This document shows positions 1-10,788 of a stretch of 64,000 bases of DNA, piece after piece. The stretch is from Atriophallophorus winterbourni (lineage: Eukaryota > Platyhelminthes > Trematoda > Plagiorchiida > Microphallidae), in NCBI GenBank assembly GCA_013407085.1, contig JACCGJ010004934.1, forward strand, positions 82,912 to 146,911, in the 5' to 3' direction. Both the position numbers and the translations under genes were made by a program. Within the stretch, counting starts at the first letter, position 1, and each line of letters begins with the position of its first letter. The notes under the pieces are model-generated. The model saw only the letters and a list, made by a program, of their open reading frames with translations. It did no database searches and had not been told where the DNA came from.

Positions 1-1085
1 TTCATGATCAAATTCTTCGTAGCGCAAATTTACATTGAAGTTTTCTAAGCTCAAATTCGTCTACAAGTTTAATCCGCAGCGTTTTTGTAGTCTCGTTTAT
101 CGCCTATTGTTATTTGCTAAATGCAAGCATATACACGTTATTCGACAGAAGAATAATAGTGTGTGATTAAATACGGTGAATGGCGAAAATTCATATTTAA
201 GGATATCAGAATACGGAAGAGTTATCACGAACGAATTGCAACTTACATCCGTCAACATCAGATGTATCTGTAAAAAGTTAACGTTCGTTTCGATCATACA
301 TGGGGTTTGAATAATATCAGCAAGCATTTACGAAATTATAACAAAATTTGAAAGTTGAATTTGTTGTACGCTTAAACTAGTTTTGTTAACTTTTTGGACT
401 TAGCAATAAGAAATATAAACGAAAAACATTTTAGATTTATGAAGGCCATTTTATTTTCTTCGAAATTGCAATAACTGGAAGAAGTGCTTGAGAAATGTTA
501 TTTTCGGTGTCTCAATTATCCGCGATGTGAAGTTGAGTAACTTTCGTTTTTTTCTCTCATGTAACATAAATATTTCGACCATTTCAACTTGCAATACGGG
601 AAATATGTTTTGAGTAATATGGTCGTGAATAGTAAAAATGGGAGCAACAATATTTTGGGCGACTGCATTTTCTACCATGATTATTCAGTAAAATTTATCT
701 GTATACTGTCCAAGTAAACAAGTACAATGTTATATGAAAGGATGTTTCGATGTATTGAGAGAAAAACCGAGCCTAACAATTATCCTGGTTGCAAACACCT
801 CAAATTTATGCCATCTCATTCACACTGAATACATTGGAAAACGGAAGATAAGTCAAGTCTAGCTAAAATGGGATTTCAAAAATGGTCTACTGAGCCATCC
901 TGCTATGACAGATCTGTTTACGCTAGCTGGTTCATGTGTACAGAATGAGAAATAGTCCTTTTACAAAATATCTACTCTTATGTGAGTCAAAATCAGTGAT
1001 TTGAATTTAGGACATACTACACTTGCAGTACAAACATGTTTGCAAAAAATATGAAAGCGCTTGAACTTGACCTTACGAGCTGGTA
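1..1085. other. Unassigned AT-rich sequence
   Basis: I recognise nothing here. Two open minus-strand stretches (327-97 and 678-451) lie downstream of the Ig-like exons and could hold further exons, since both have AG dinucleotides in pyrimidine-rich context just upstream. Neither shows a domain, so I do not call them. Confidence 0.3.
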
Positions 1086-1390
1086 AGAACTTGTTAATGA
1101 CCACTCACATCTGAGGCACTGAGTATAATGTCGTCTGCAAGTTTTACAGAACCTGATACACCTCTTGGCTGCTGAACGCATATCACGCAGCCAACACTCA
1201 CCTGACACCGATTGACAAAGTTCTGCTTATCGCTGTGAAAACTGTTGGGGTATTGCATCACCCGAATCGGACTGTTTATTCAGAGGATATACTGCGTAAT
1301 ATGACCAATTACTCGCTTATGAGTTACATCCATGGTGGATATTGACCGAAGAAGGCCAACAAGTTTTTTTGAATTGAATGCTAAATTCGA
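1086..1390 (+). mobile_element. RTE-like LINE, 3' end fragment
   Basis: The stretch around 1150-1215 holds the same text as other RTE-like tails in the window: a Leu-Gly-Cys or Ala-Ala-Glu-Arg-Arg reading around the bases gctgctgaacgca, followed by a remnant of a Cys-rich zinc-finger-like tail. It ends near 1340-1365 with tccatggtggatattgac and gaaggccaac, then a T/A-rich run, as does the copy at 16.56-16.8 kb. All frames contain stops. The family's usual reverse transcriptase is absent, so this is a 5'-truncated copy. Confidence 0.55.
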
Positions 1391-1537
1391 TTGCTACGAA
1401 CATAACTTCCAACGCATTGAACTCGCATCAAATAAATTCGATTGAAAAACATTCTTGTTCTGAAGTACCGAAATAAGGTTCAAAGCAATTAATTTAATAC
1501 GTATTTGCTAATTGTCAGAAAACAAAGACAAGCTTAC

Positions 1538-1706
1538 GAGCAGTTTCCACTACTACAGTAATGTTCATGTGCAGTGAGGTATCGTTCCTCGTGGCGATAG
1601 CGCATAATTCTCGGTTGGCGGATAAGTGCATCGAGTCCCGGTCGACAAAATTGGTCGCGATAAATCTGTCGTTCGTACGATCAAATATCATGACGTCTCC
1701 ATTCAT
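1538..1706 (-). CDS. Ig-like domain protein, second exon of the module
   Basis: On the minus strand the reading begins at 1706 after the acceptor ttatttaatag and runs 56 codons plus one base to 1538, where gtaagc follows as a donor. It starts in phase 0 and ends in phase 1. The protein carries the second half of an Ig-like fold: a DRTNDRFIA strand, then ELCAIATRND, which fits the F-strand Cys, and a closing strand MNITVVVE. With the exon at 2209-2067 it forms a 104-residue module flanked by phase-1 introns, the normal arrangement for extracellular Ig modules. The host protein is not identified; a cell-surface or secreted adhesion protein is an inference. Confidence 0.5.
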
Positions 1707-1920
1707 CTATTAAATAAACAAATTAACTTCCATGAGAATGGATTCAACCAATCATATGTATTTATGTGTTTATAAGGAAAACAATGATGAAAACATATGT
1801 TGAAATTTATAATGAGTGTGCTGATTCCTTAGCTGCTTGTAAAAGTGCCGCTAGATTTGAATAATGGATGATTGATCAAAGCATAATATTTTAAATGAAA
1901 GCTCGTTAGTGCAACGAAGT

Positions 1921-1966
<46 letters not shown>

Positions 1967-2066
1967 TTTAATCGGCACTTATATTCCACATATATGAGTT
2001 CGTTGCACTATGCATTGTACTTTATATAACAAGTAAATACATGAAGTAATATATAAAAGGTATCAC
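1707..2066 (-). other. Intron between the two Ig-like exons
   Basis: This 360-bp interval is bounded by a GTGATA donor (2066-2061) and a pyrimidine-containing TTATTTAATAG acceptor on the minus strand. It carries a TA microsatellite. Phase 0 on both sides keeps the reading frame. Confidence 0.5.
1924..1963. repeat. (TA)n microsatellite
   Basis: About 40 bases of alternating T and A, inside the predicted intron of the Ig-like gene. Confidence 0.95.
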
Positions 2067-2209
2067 CTGGTTGTGGTAAACATTAATATCCAGGGGTCTC
2101 GCTGTTTCCATTATCCATTTGTATGCAGCCCACGCTTCATTGTTATTGAATTCAATTCCCATTGGAATCGAGTAATTACTATTCGCTACGAGATTTACAT
2201 CCTGTATCT
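2067..2209 (-). CDS. Ig-like domain protein, first exon of the module
   Basis: The minus-strand acceptor catctttccag ends at 2210 and the exon runs from 2209 to 2067, ending in CAG before the donor GTGATA. It has two leading bases (phase 1) and ends in phase 0. The translation IQDVNLVANSNYSIPMGIEF continues with AYKWIMETARPLDIN. The Trp in YKW is placed like the C-strand core Trp of Ig folds, followed by a D-strand-like segment. The B-strand Cys that normally pairs with the F-strand Cys is not seen; SIPMGIEF is in its place, so the disulfide may be missing. Upstream exons would lie at higher coordinates but the next region holds Gypsy sequence, so the upstream intron must be long. Confidence 0.5.
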
Positions 2210-2429
2210 CTGGAAAGATGAAAATATGTCGTTTATTTTGGAAATATTTTTTCATGCCATGAGATTTGTAGACATGATTACATCGATGTGAATATTTTTG
2301 AGGCAAAAATGATGAAGGTTCATTAATTTAAGCTGCTGACATGAAAATTGATTTGGCATAACAAGAGTGGCAATATTTTACTGAGCAGATTTTGTGATAT
2401 TCGTTCTCACATTCAGTCCAGTTACGGTT

Positions 2430-2705
2430 GTGGTCCTCTCTTACCCACTGCTGGGCCAGGGATCCATCAATGTTCTTACAATTGCAGAAACTTTCATTCC
2501 CATATCGCGCGCTCTCAGTGCCAAAGGAATTTATACAAGAATTAATTAACCAAAAAAATTGGTTCTTTGAAGCGTTAATTCAGCGAATGGTATACCAGAC
2601 AATCAAAAGTGAAAGGTATGAAAAATTGATTGATAGCCTACTGCAATTCGTCAACGAATTCTACTATCAGCCAGATGAAGGAGTTACATTCGAGTCTTGC
2701 TACTG
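2430..2705 (+). pseudogene. Possible Ty3/Gypsy gag remnant
   Basis: An open plus-strand stretch contains NWFFEALIQRMVYQTIKSER followed by YEKLIDSLLQF. A Trp-Phe start, a short helical stretch and a later Ser-Leu-Leu resemble the gag N-terminal region of K02A2.6-like Gypsy elements, and a Gypsy pol remnant of the same strand follows at 3.69 kb. The match is short, so the call rests largely on position. A host exon cannot be excluded. Confidence 0.3.
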
Positions 2706-3689
2706 AAGATACAATGATTTGTTCATGATTGATTGTGCTAAGCTAATGAGGTGACCCTTGTGCGAACGTTGTTACGGAAGTTGAGGCCAATGGAATATTA
2801 AAAATACTGCAATTTTATTCTTACGAATATTCTTCTAGAATTCAGTCTGGCACAAACAATTGATTGCCGGAGTAAGATTTATGGCGAACGCTCATCATTG
2901 TTCAATATCACATATAACTGCATGCAAATCACCAATCAGCAGATGGGGATATCATAACGTTCACTGGTAGGGTCAATCATCAATGTGTACGGTTGAAACT
3001 GAAAAAACACTCCGCAAATCTCTTATTTGTTTGTGGATTGCAGTTTTCCAGTGACTATGCGTTGCGAGCCAATGTTTTATAGAAGCTGCAATCCGATTCC
3101 GACATGACATTACAAGGTGTCAGTTAGGAATTACGGAATTAGCGGAATATCAAGCATGATTGTAAGATGAGAAAACACCATACGTGGAGCCCAGCCTTGG
3201 ATGTAAATGCGATCCACTGAAACAAGTTATTCAACTTAGATTTGCACTGCAAAAGATTACCACAGAACAAATCCGAAAGTGCATACTGGCACTGTGGAAT
3301 GTTGCAATACGGATGGATATGCGTATATAAGAAACACAGATTTATGTACTTATTGGTCATATAGGGAAAGTGTGACGTGACAAATAATCCGAATATCACA
3401 AGAAACGGAAGCATATCAAACTTGGTGTCCACAACTACCGGTGTGTATGCAATGACAGAAAGGAAATACATAAGCATTCGTATCAATGGGACATTAAATA
3501 AACACAACTAGATACGGCCTCTGACATAACAATAATCTCCAAATCAACATGGTAACAATTAGGATGCCCAAAATATGAATGAAAGAACCCACACTGCCTG
3601 ATCAGCATCTGGTGAACAGTTCAGATTTCTGGGTAAGCTGTAATATAACCTTTCGTTTCGTGGTATTCATTCTAACGGTTGTTGTTAAA
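2706..3689. other. Unassigned stretch with one open minus-strand frame
   Basis: The minus strand is open for 122 codons from 3507 to 3139. It is hydrophobic in its first half (MLPFLVIFGLFV) and Cys-containing in the second, and I recognise no family. It could be a shadow or an exon; no convincing splice sites were found. The plus strand may be the decayed gag-protease interval of the Gypsy element that flanks it. Confidence 0.25.
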
Positions 3690-4850
3690 TAACTGACCTC
3701 GATTTTCTAATTTACTCGGAATCGACTGGATCAGTATGGAAATTATCAAATTTTGGATATTTGCCAACCATCTAGTGTCAGCAAACCTTTATTTTCGTAT
3801 TATAATGTTTCATTGTCAATTAACTTGACCAAATCTACCATCACTTCCCATTTGATGAAAACATCCTCAAGTATTCTCAAACCCACACTGGCTCTGTAAC
3901 AAAACAAAAGTAGTTTTATATTTTCGCTCGGGAAGTCGCTCAGTATTTCTTCCTAAACATCCAGTCTCACATGCCTCGATGAAAACCGTTTCCTCTGAGT
4001 CGGATCGACTAGAAGGCATACGGGTGATAAGTCCTGCATGTTATTCTGCGTGGGCAGCCCTTATTGTTACTCTCAGAAAATCGAACGGAGAACTGCTAAT
4101 ATGTGATGACTTTTCAAGGCGATTCTATGATGCGGTCGAAACTCATCAGTACGCACTACCAATTCCAGAAGAAGATTTATTTGCGAAATTGAATGGTGGA
4201 CAAGTTTTTCTAATGTGGACTTATCTGATGCATACTTACAAGTCGCATTTCGAGACGAATGTGTGGAAATGTTGACTACAAGCACTCATTAATGTCTAAA
4301 TCGCCACAATCGACTTCTATTGGAGTGAAGTGATGCACAAAAAGCTGGTAGGTCTTGAGTTTGCGATGACATTTATTAGTGACGATTTTTGTCGTCCTCA
4401 TGAATCAAGAGTATTTATTTATGATCCTAGACTAGGCATTATATTGGCATCCGACGCGTCTAAATACGGGATTGGAGCAAAACTACTACACAAAATGCTT
4501 GACGGTACGCAAAAATCTGCGGAACATGCATCTTGCTCATTAACTACGTCAGAAAAGAACTACAGCAAAATAGATAAAGACGGGGTAACAATCGAAGTTC
4601 AGCCAATGTACCGACTATAAACCAATTATTTCAATATTTGGAGGTCACGCATCAATTCAATTACAAATCTGGGTCAGGATATACATTTCGTACGATTTCA
4701 ACACCAAATTCGTGAATACCAAGAGTTTCGGATAAGCAGATGCGTTTTCAATACGAATCGCCAGTTATAGTAACAACAATCCAAAAGAAGAAATAATAAT
4801 TGCTAACGTCACGGATGAAAATGATCACGGCACTTAGGATTTTGGGTCTA
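3690..4850 (+). pseudogene. Ty3/Gypsy pol remnant (protease end, RT, RNase H)
   Basis: Read on the plus strand with frame changes, the order matches a K02A2.6-like Gypsy polyprotein. At about 3715 NLLGIDWI fits the end of the retropepsin domain. At about 3925-4240 the RT start appears: VFLPKHPV, EGIRVISPACYSAWAA, YALPIPEEDLFAKLNGGQ and, one frame over, DLSDAYLQV, the motif-A region. The RT palm and thumb are then missing. At 4405-4590 RNase H follows with LASDASKYGIGA and SLTTSEKNYSKIDKDG, then TDYKP near 4612 and a spacer with SFG.ADA near 4730. Stops and the internal loss make it non-functional. Confidence 0.85.
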
Positions 4851-5985
4851 GTAGAGAAATTAGCATTTCAAAAACAGAGTAATCCATCACTTTGAGACGT
4901 TCGCTTAATTGTTAATCTTTTGAAAGATCACAATTCATATTACCCCAAGGAAGCAGTTTTAATTTCACTAAGATAATTCAAAGAGACCTAACTCAAGATA
5001 TATTGTTGCTTCGCCGATCGACCGAGTAAGGCATGTCGCCACGAGCGTCATTTAGTCATTCGAAAAGCTTTAAAGCATGAAATATCATATGCTTATAATG
5101 AATATTTAAGGTCGACATCGAACGGAGTATTCGGAAACTTCGCCTCCAATAAGTTGCAGTCAGTAATGTTCTTATTTACCGAGCCGCAAAAAATTGAGTC
5201 ACTGTAATATCCTGTTCGACTACCATTCCAAGTTATTATATAAATAAAAATATTAATAATATAATAACAATAATATAACAATAATATAAGTAATAATGTT
5301 AATTACTCCTAAATCGAATCACGTTGACTTCTTGAGATAAGTGGTGGTGCGCTGCAGTAAGAAATGCTTTTTCTGTACCACCGGTGATAGTAACACCATT
5401 TGAAGTGAGGTAAAATTACAAAGGTTACTTACTCAGACCAAATACCCCGGTATATATGATTAGCGTGAAAGAGAAGACTTGAACGAACGCCATTATTTCG
5501 AAATAGGATATGCGATGAACAGAAGAAGTTCCTACTTATATATAGTCACTCCATCCAATCAATTATCAAAAAAACTCGGGTCAAACTGCGTTTTGTTATC
5601 TCTTAGCAACTTGCATCCCACGTCGCGCGATAAAGTACGACATCACAAATCACAAAAGATTGTTGTAAAAATACAATTCAGGTGAATGAACACAATTATG
5701 CGACATCCACGATGTCAAAACACTAACGTTTTCCATTAACGTTTCGAGTGTTCGTATGAAGAGACGGAGAATTTGGTCTTATAGTTAGAAAAGTAGACAT
5801 ACTCAAATTAGGCTATCTATATTAATATCGATTGCTAAAGAGAAAAGAAACAAATACACGCTTTGTAGAAAATGGTCACTTATATTTATATTCACAATTT
5901 AGTAGCTTTATTCTTTTTTGTTTATTAAAGCATGTCATACTTGGATTCATGAAGTAATGGTTTAAAAGAAAAAAATGGTTTATGC
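4851..5985. other. Unassigned AT-rich sequence
   Basis: Pol reading fades after about 4850 and no integrase motif is visible. Short open frames at 5093-5281 (minus) and 5479-5685 (plus) have no recognisable content. Confidence 0.3.
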
Positions 5986-6570
5986 CAACAGATGACATCT
6001 TAGGACCTATAAGAACAGCTAGAAATAAGGACCAACCGACTGCAAGATGATGTGCAAATGACTATTGGACTGAAAATAACCTGATATTTCAAAACGCTCC
6101 GGATACTAAAACGTTTCACGGTATGTATTATGAGATTAAGATAGCCATCGGTTCAAAGTAAAAGGATCTTAAATCGGCATTTTGTAATACACTATCTGAA
6201 GTTATCTTTACAGACTCAATGCACACTTTAACGTCATGTTTTAGTTTGGACGACCCTCGAATCTGATTCGGCCAAATTGGAGCATTGTTTGAGTCTTAAT
6301 GCTTCAAAACTCAACGATCCATGTATAATCTTGGTGTTGACACAGCGAGTTGGGAAGTACTTGTTCTCGACCGGTAACATTGGAGATATTGTGTAAAGCG
6401 TTATCTGCAAGCTGGGGAGGAGCAGATTCAGCTCGTGGCTGCTGAACGCAGATCACTCCGCCGCCGTTCAACTGACGCTAATCGGCAGATTACTGCCTAT
6501 CACTGCCAGTGCTGCGAGGGAAATCGTTCCTCCTAAATCATACTGCTTAGTCATTAATCCAAGCCACTAC
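5986..6570 (+). mobile_element. RTE-like LINE fragment with internal deletion
   Basis: At 6030-6160 the plus strand reads CANDYWTE and FHGMYYEIKIA, which matches the linker between endonuclease and RT of the longer RTE copy (minus, 12125-11607: CANDYWTEICL, FHGMYDEIKRA). At 6340-6540 it resumes with the far C-terminus: ASWEVLVLDR, EEQIQLVAAERRS, then TAYHCQCCEGN, the Cys-rich zinc-finger-like tail. The whole reverse transcriptase between these segments is missing, so this is an internally deleted copy. Confidence 0.7.
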
Positions 6571-6834
6571 TACATACTTTTAAGTTGAGCGAAATTGCTG
6601 ACGAGAATATCATAAATAGGCTTCTAAAGTTGCCCAACAATATGCCGGCTTGTATAAATTTAGTCATTCAGAGATCTGCACTCGTCATATCCATATTCAG
6701 TCTGTTTTCACAAAGCTTCATTAAAAGTGTTCAGCTCCTCATCTATGCAGCATGCTAAAGACCTGTAACACAACTTCCAGTGATCTCTAAATTAATAAAC
6801 CAAACACAATAACATTAAGAAAACCAAAATATTT

Positions 6835-7590
6835 TAACCGCGGGACAACACAGGTTTCAACTCAATCGTTGCTTGTGTCGAACATTCTTAAAAAGAACGA
6901 GGAGTGAAAAAAACTAGACGAAGTTGATGATATACATGCTTGCTGCTTCGATATTTTTAAGGCACTTGATCAAATTGCCTGATGCTTATTATATAAAGAG
7001 AATGTTGCTGAATTGGATAAGGGACTATCTTGCTGTCAGACACGTCCAGGTTCACGCTGCCAGCGTTCAATCTAGAAGAATGGACGTCACAAATGGAGTT
7101 CCGCAGTGTTTTGGTGATTGGACCTCTGCTCGACTTGGACAATATGGATGTTGTGGAAGTTATTTGGATGAAATTTAAACATCTTGCACGTTATATTTTA
7201 TTACGGAAACGTGTTAAGATTAAAACCTGACCATACAGCATTGAAACAGGGACTCGGTTCCTTATAAAATTAATCACATACAAACAAGTTGCCATTTAAT
7301 CCTACAAAATGTAAAATGCTGCGTCTGGACAACGCAGAAAACGATTTTGTGTCTGTGTGTTGTGTAACCTCAAATCCGGATTTCAATGCGGATTAGTGTA
7401 TCATAAAGCCTGCCGTATCTGGTGTCTGAAAAGGAGGATATTTAAACGTTCTACGCTCGAAATCTTATTCCAGTTACTTAATACATATTTACGTCCTGTT
7501 ATCAAATATTCATTCCAGGCCTCGACACCATGGCTTAGAAATGATTTAGAACAGCTTGGCAGGATGCGTCATCACGCGACCATGTAAGTT
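6835..7590 (+). mobile_element. CR1/jockey-like LINE RT fragment
   Basis: At 6850-6900 a decayed fingers region is followed at 6920-7000 by a motif-A-like ACCFDIFKA reading and at 7015-7110 by WIRDYLAVRHVQVHAAS and VTNGVPQ, the usual text before the catalytic FADD block, which is lost. At 7440-7585 the C-terminal connection region appears: LLNTYLRPVIKYSFQAS, TPWLRNDLEQL. Frames shift several times. It is followed directly by a CR1 tail on the other strand. Confidence 0.75.
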
Positions 7591-7666
7591 CACTGTTACA
7601 GAAATTTTCATTTCACGTAGCGAATGTCGAAGCTAAATCTACTTAATTTCTTATCTTATTCAAGAT

Positions 7667-8420
7667 AATTCAAGGTTTTTTAATGGTATAAAAAGTAACA
7701 AGCAGAGAACTAACCATATAGTGATAGACGTTATAAAATGTAGTGTTTATAATCAAGATGAGTCGTTAGATTGCACAGTATATACGTAACCGGAAACGAA
7801 TATTTCCATAAAATTTCGTCTACATTAGTTTTAAATTCATGTGAGCTAGTCTACTGAGAAGGTAAACTGTCCCAAGTAAAACAGACACGGACAGAATAAA
7901 AATACCTTCTACAGTTAAGCGGGAATTGTGTACCTCCAGCATATATTCGTGGGTCCGATAATTTCTAGTATCCATTTGTGTGATTAAATCCTGTAAGGAA
8001 TGGTTTGGGGTATGACACATTTTGTAAAATATGATAAGGGAATGTATGCCGCAAAGTATGATGAATAAAGTTTAACGCATTCAGGTGAGCTATCATTTCT
8101 TTATAAGTCTTGTTTTGGGTGCTAAGAACTAGTTTTGTTGAGCGCTGATATATTTGCTGTATAATTTCAAAATCCATTTTGAGCCTCATAGAACATGACT
8201 GTACGGCGTTTTGCATGAATGGTCTCCAGTATGTATTAATGAGCTCTTTGGGGAAAATTTCACAAATAACAGTTTGAGTTAATTGAGGACTCGTGTGGCA
8301 TTTGTAAAGACTGTATTGGATTAAAGTGAGGTTTTTAAACTGGAGTATTTCCATATAATCATGTTTTTATTCACTGCAAATATTTAGGACGTGAAACTAT
8401 ATTGTATGTCAATTCCACTA
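7667..8420 (-). mobile_element. CR1-like LINE 3' end, minus strand
   Basis: On the minus strand the open stretch 8354-7965 reads YWRPFMQNAVQSCSM, IIQQIYQRSTKLVL and YKEMIAHLNALNF, the conserved C-terminus of CR1-like ORF2 (RP-ME-AVQA, then RR-TK-V). It ends near 7667 with a tail whose reverse complement contains ggtta, ttactttt and accattaaaa, the same tail as in the copies ending at 10336, 39705, 46862 and 51979. Confidence 0.75.
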
Positions 8421-8509
8421 GATTCACCACATTCATGATCCTGCATTTGCTGAAGTTAAATGGCAGATTGTTTTCAACGACCGTTTGTGAAGTGTATCAA
8501 GAACTTTTT

Positions 8510-9080
8510 GTAATATTAGACAGTATTCTGGCTTCTCAGGCAATTCCGTAACGCAATGCTACATCGGAGAAGTTTCGTTATTTCAGAACTCAGACATTTT
8601 ATGGCAAAAAGCATCAAGCTTAACAAAAACCACAGGATGACAGGTATACGAAGAATCATTATAAAATATTTTAAAAATATTTTAGGACAATTACATGCTG
8701 CATAGATCGTCATATACTCATCCAGTTTAGAAGCGTAAACCGCAGCAGATTCCGAGCGTGTGATTACTTCGGGCAAAATGTCCAAGTGAAACAAATTCTT
8801 ACCGAGAAAAAATTTCGACGAATATCCAAGCAAGAATGCGGAATGCCTAAAGCATTTGAATGTTTTCTTGTTCGAGTATGGCCACCTGGCTTCAGAAAGT
8901 TTTTAAGAAGGTTTTCACAATGTAAGATTTTGAATGACAACATGAGTTCACTCCGCATCCGTCGTTGTTTTAAATCGTGAAGATTTAGTTTTAACATTCG
9001 TTCTTTGAAAGGCAAATTTGTCGGACAATGATAAATAATGTCAAGTAGTTTGATATCCTTCCTCAGCCGTGGTGCCCAAG
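8510..9080 (-). mobile_element. CR1-like LINE C-terminal fragment, minus strand
   Basis: The minus strand reads LPFKERMLKLNLHDLKQRRM and SELMLSFKILHCENLLKNF (9015-8900), then DIRRNFFSVRICFTW and SESAAVYASKLDEYM (8830-8725). This is the usual last part of CR1-like ORF2: RL-L--RR-RGDL, then F--R----WN-LP, then SV--FK--LD-YM. One frameshift near 8770 separates the halves. It belongs to a different subfamily from the neighbour at 7667-8420. Confidence 0.7.
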
Positions 9081-9089
9081 CTTAGATCG

Positions 9090-9541
9090 AATATTCCATA
9101 ATAAGACCAGTCGATGTCGACCATGGATGTACATCACAATCACATGAATGTTCATGTTCTACAGCTTTTGGAATGACTAAACATTCCGATTCGGAAGGAA
9201 CATTCTCTACCGCAGCGATGGCAACAAAAGTCGGAACTCGGCTGCATTGCATCAGTTACACGCCAGGCGGGGTGATCTGCGTTCAGCAGCCAAGAGCTGT
9301 ATCTGCTTCTCCCAAGCTTGCAGACGACGCTTTACACAATGACTTCAATGTGAGTGGTCAAGAGCGAGTTCTACCCAACTCGCCCGGTTAATGCTAAGAG
9401 CTTTCAGATCTCTTTTGCAAACGTATTTGTACCGCAATGCCCAATGGTCCACTTTCTAATTGCAACTAAAAATTGAGTAGATCTTTCCGAATACGACCAT
9501 TATCCCTTCTGTAGTCATTACCAAGCCACCGCAGGCAACAC
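9090..9541 (-). mobile_element. RTE-like LINE, 3' part of the copy interrupted at 9.54-10.34 kb
   Basis: On the minus strand from 9541 the reading gives AWLGNDYRRDNGRIRKDLL, then CKRDLKAL, ASWVELALDHSH, LQAWEKQIQLLAAERRS and CHRCGRECSFRIGMFSHSKS. This is the RTE-like C-terminus: W-GHV-RM, the linker with ALDRS-W, and a C-X2-C...H zinc-finger-like tail. It continues the RTE body that stops at 10337, so the two parts were one element before the CR1 insertion. The 3' end lies near 9090-9130, marked by sequence shared with the copy at 20.82 kb. Confidence 0.8.
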
Positions 9542-10336
9542 TGTCGCAATAGGGTGAACATGCTACTGCTGAAACGCGTGTTCGGTAGTTTCACTAAGCA
9601 AACCGTTCATCGAGTAATTAATACGTACTTGAGGCCAACCATGAACTATGCGGTTCAGGCATGGTCACGCTGGCTACAGAAGGACATCAGCCTCTTGCAA
9701 AGAATATATCATCGGACCACCAAGCTCGTACGCGTTTAAAGCACAAACAGTACGAAGGTCGTATTGCAAGTCTCAATCTATTCGACTTTTGCTACCGCCG
9801 TCTTCGAGGTGATTTGATACTTATGTTCAATATACTGCATACACTCAACCATCCCCTAAATCAACTATTCACGCGACTATTCACGCAATATACTGCATAC
9901 ACCCAACCATCCCCTAAATCAACTATTCACGCAACTACCAGCCAGAACCAGCCGGAGTCACGACTATACAGTTCATATTCCCGACTCGAGACTAAACTGT
10001 CGAAGGTACTTTGATTCCGTACGTGTATGCTTTACCTGGAACTCCCTACCTTGTAATGTTGCACATTCATCCACCTTGAATATATTCAAATCGAATTTGG
10101 ACAATTTCATGTTGACCAATCCAAACTTTGAACCCATATATTTTACACCATAAAAGCTTTGAACTTTGAAACCAGTTTCTGTCCAATGGATTTTTACTTG
10201 ATTCCTGAACTGCTCAGTAATCAAATAAATCCCGTTTTTCTACCCATGTTATTCGTAACTCCCATATTATTCTGTGGTTTTTGACAAGCTATATGCTTTT
10301 TAGACCATTAAAATTGAATTGAATTGAATTGAATTG
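9542..10336 (+). mobile_element. CR1-like LINE 3' fragment inserted into an RTE copy
   Basis: The plus strand reads VHRVINTYLRPTMNYAVQAW (9600-9660), SLLQRIYHRTTKLVRV, then in other frames LRGDLILMFNIL (9808-9840), and a C-terminal FD.VRVCFTWNSLP region near 10010-10050. An internal direct repeat of about 60 bp occurs around 9835-9930. The element ends with accattaaaattgaattg followed by TTGAA repeats. It is 5'-truncated, starting at the ORF2 C-terminal domain. It splits the minus-strand RTE element that flanks it on both sides, so it is younger than that element. Confidence 0.82.
10308..10336 (+). repeat. TTGAA tandem tail of a CR1-like LINE
   Basis: Four to five copies of a pentamer (ttgaa) close the CR1-like element. 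CR1-clade LINEs commonly end in short tandem repeats rather than poly(A), so this marks the 3' terminus. Confidence 0.8.
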
Positions 10337-10788
10337 CTCTGTAGACCAACATTTTAAAGCACTTCAGCATTAGTCAATCTGTCTATCCACGATATGTTAA
10401 AGATACGATGGATGTTTCGTAGATGGAAATCATTCAGCTTCCGTTCGTTTCTTGCGTTGGTGGTCCAGGTTTCACTGCCGTACAGAGAAGCATTTAGTAC
10501 GCACGCGCTGTATACCATCATCTTTCTCTTTACAGTCAGCTTGCTGTTACCCCGTACACGAGAGTTCAATCAGGAAAGAATGAGACCTGCTCGGGGAATC
10601 CGCTCATCAATCTCCGTGTCCAGCAAGATGTTATCCGAAATGTTTGAACCAAGGTATGTTAAATGATGTACTGTTACAAGCTGAGAGTTTCCAACAGTGA
10701 GGGTGGGAGGCGATACAGTCCCTTAACCAAGTACTTTGGTCGTGCTCATGCTGATTGTTAGCCCGAAGTCTTTGCATGCCGATGAAAA
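10337..10788 (-). pseudogene. RTE-like LINE, post-catalytic RT region
   Basis: The minus strand continues the RT below 10789 with FGLTIS, LTYLGSNIS and TEIDERIPRAG, then, at 10569-10354, LNSRVRGNSKLTVKRKMM-type text, SACVLNASLYGSETWT, RNERKLNDFHLRNIHRIFNI and SWIDRLTNAEVL. These match the thumb and connection of the RTE-like family (VLYGCE-WT, L--FH-RCLR-IL-I-W-D--TN-EVL). It is cut at 10337 by the CR1 insertion just after NAEVL, and the reading resumes at 9541. Confidence 0.85.

Noticed and set aside
1924..1963. TA run as an origin or CRISPR-like array
   Set aside because: A simple dinucleotide run without spacer structure; common in AT-rich animal genomes.
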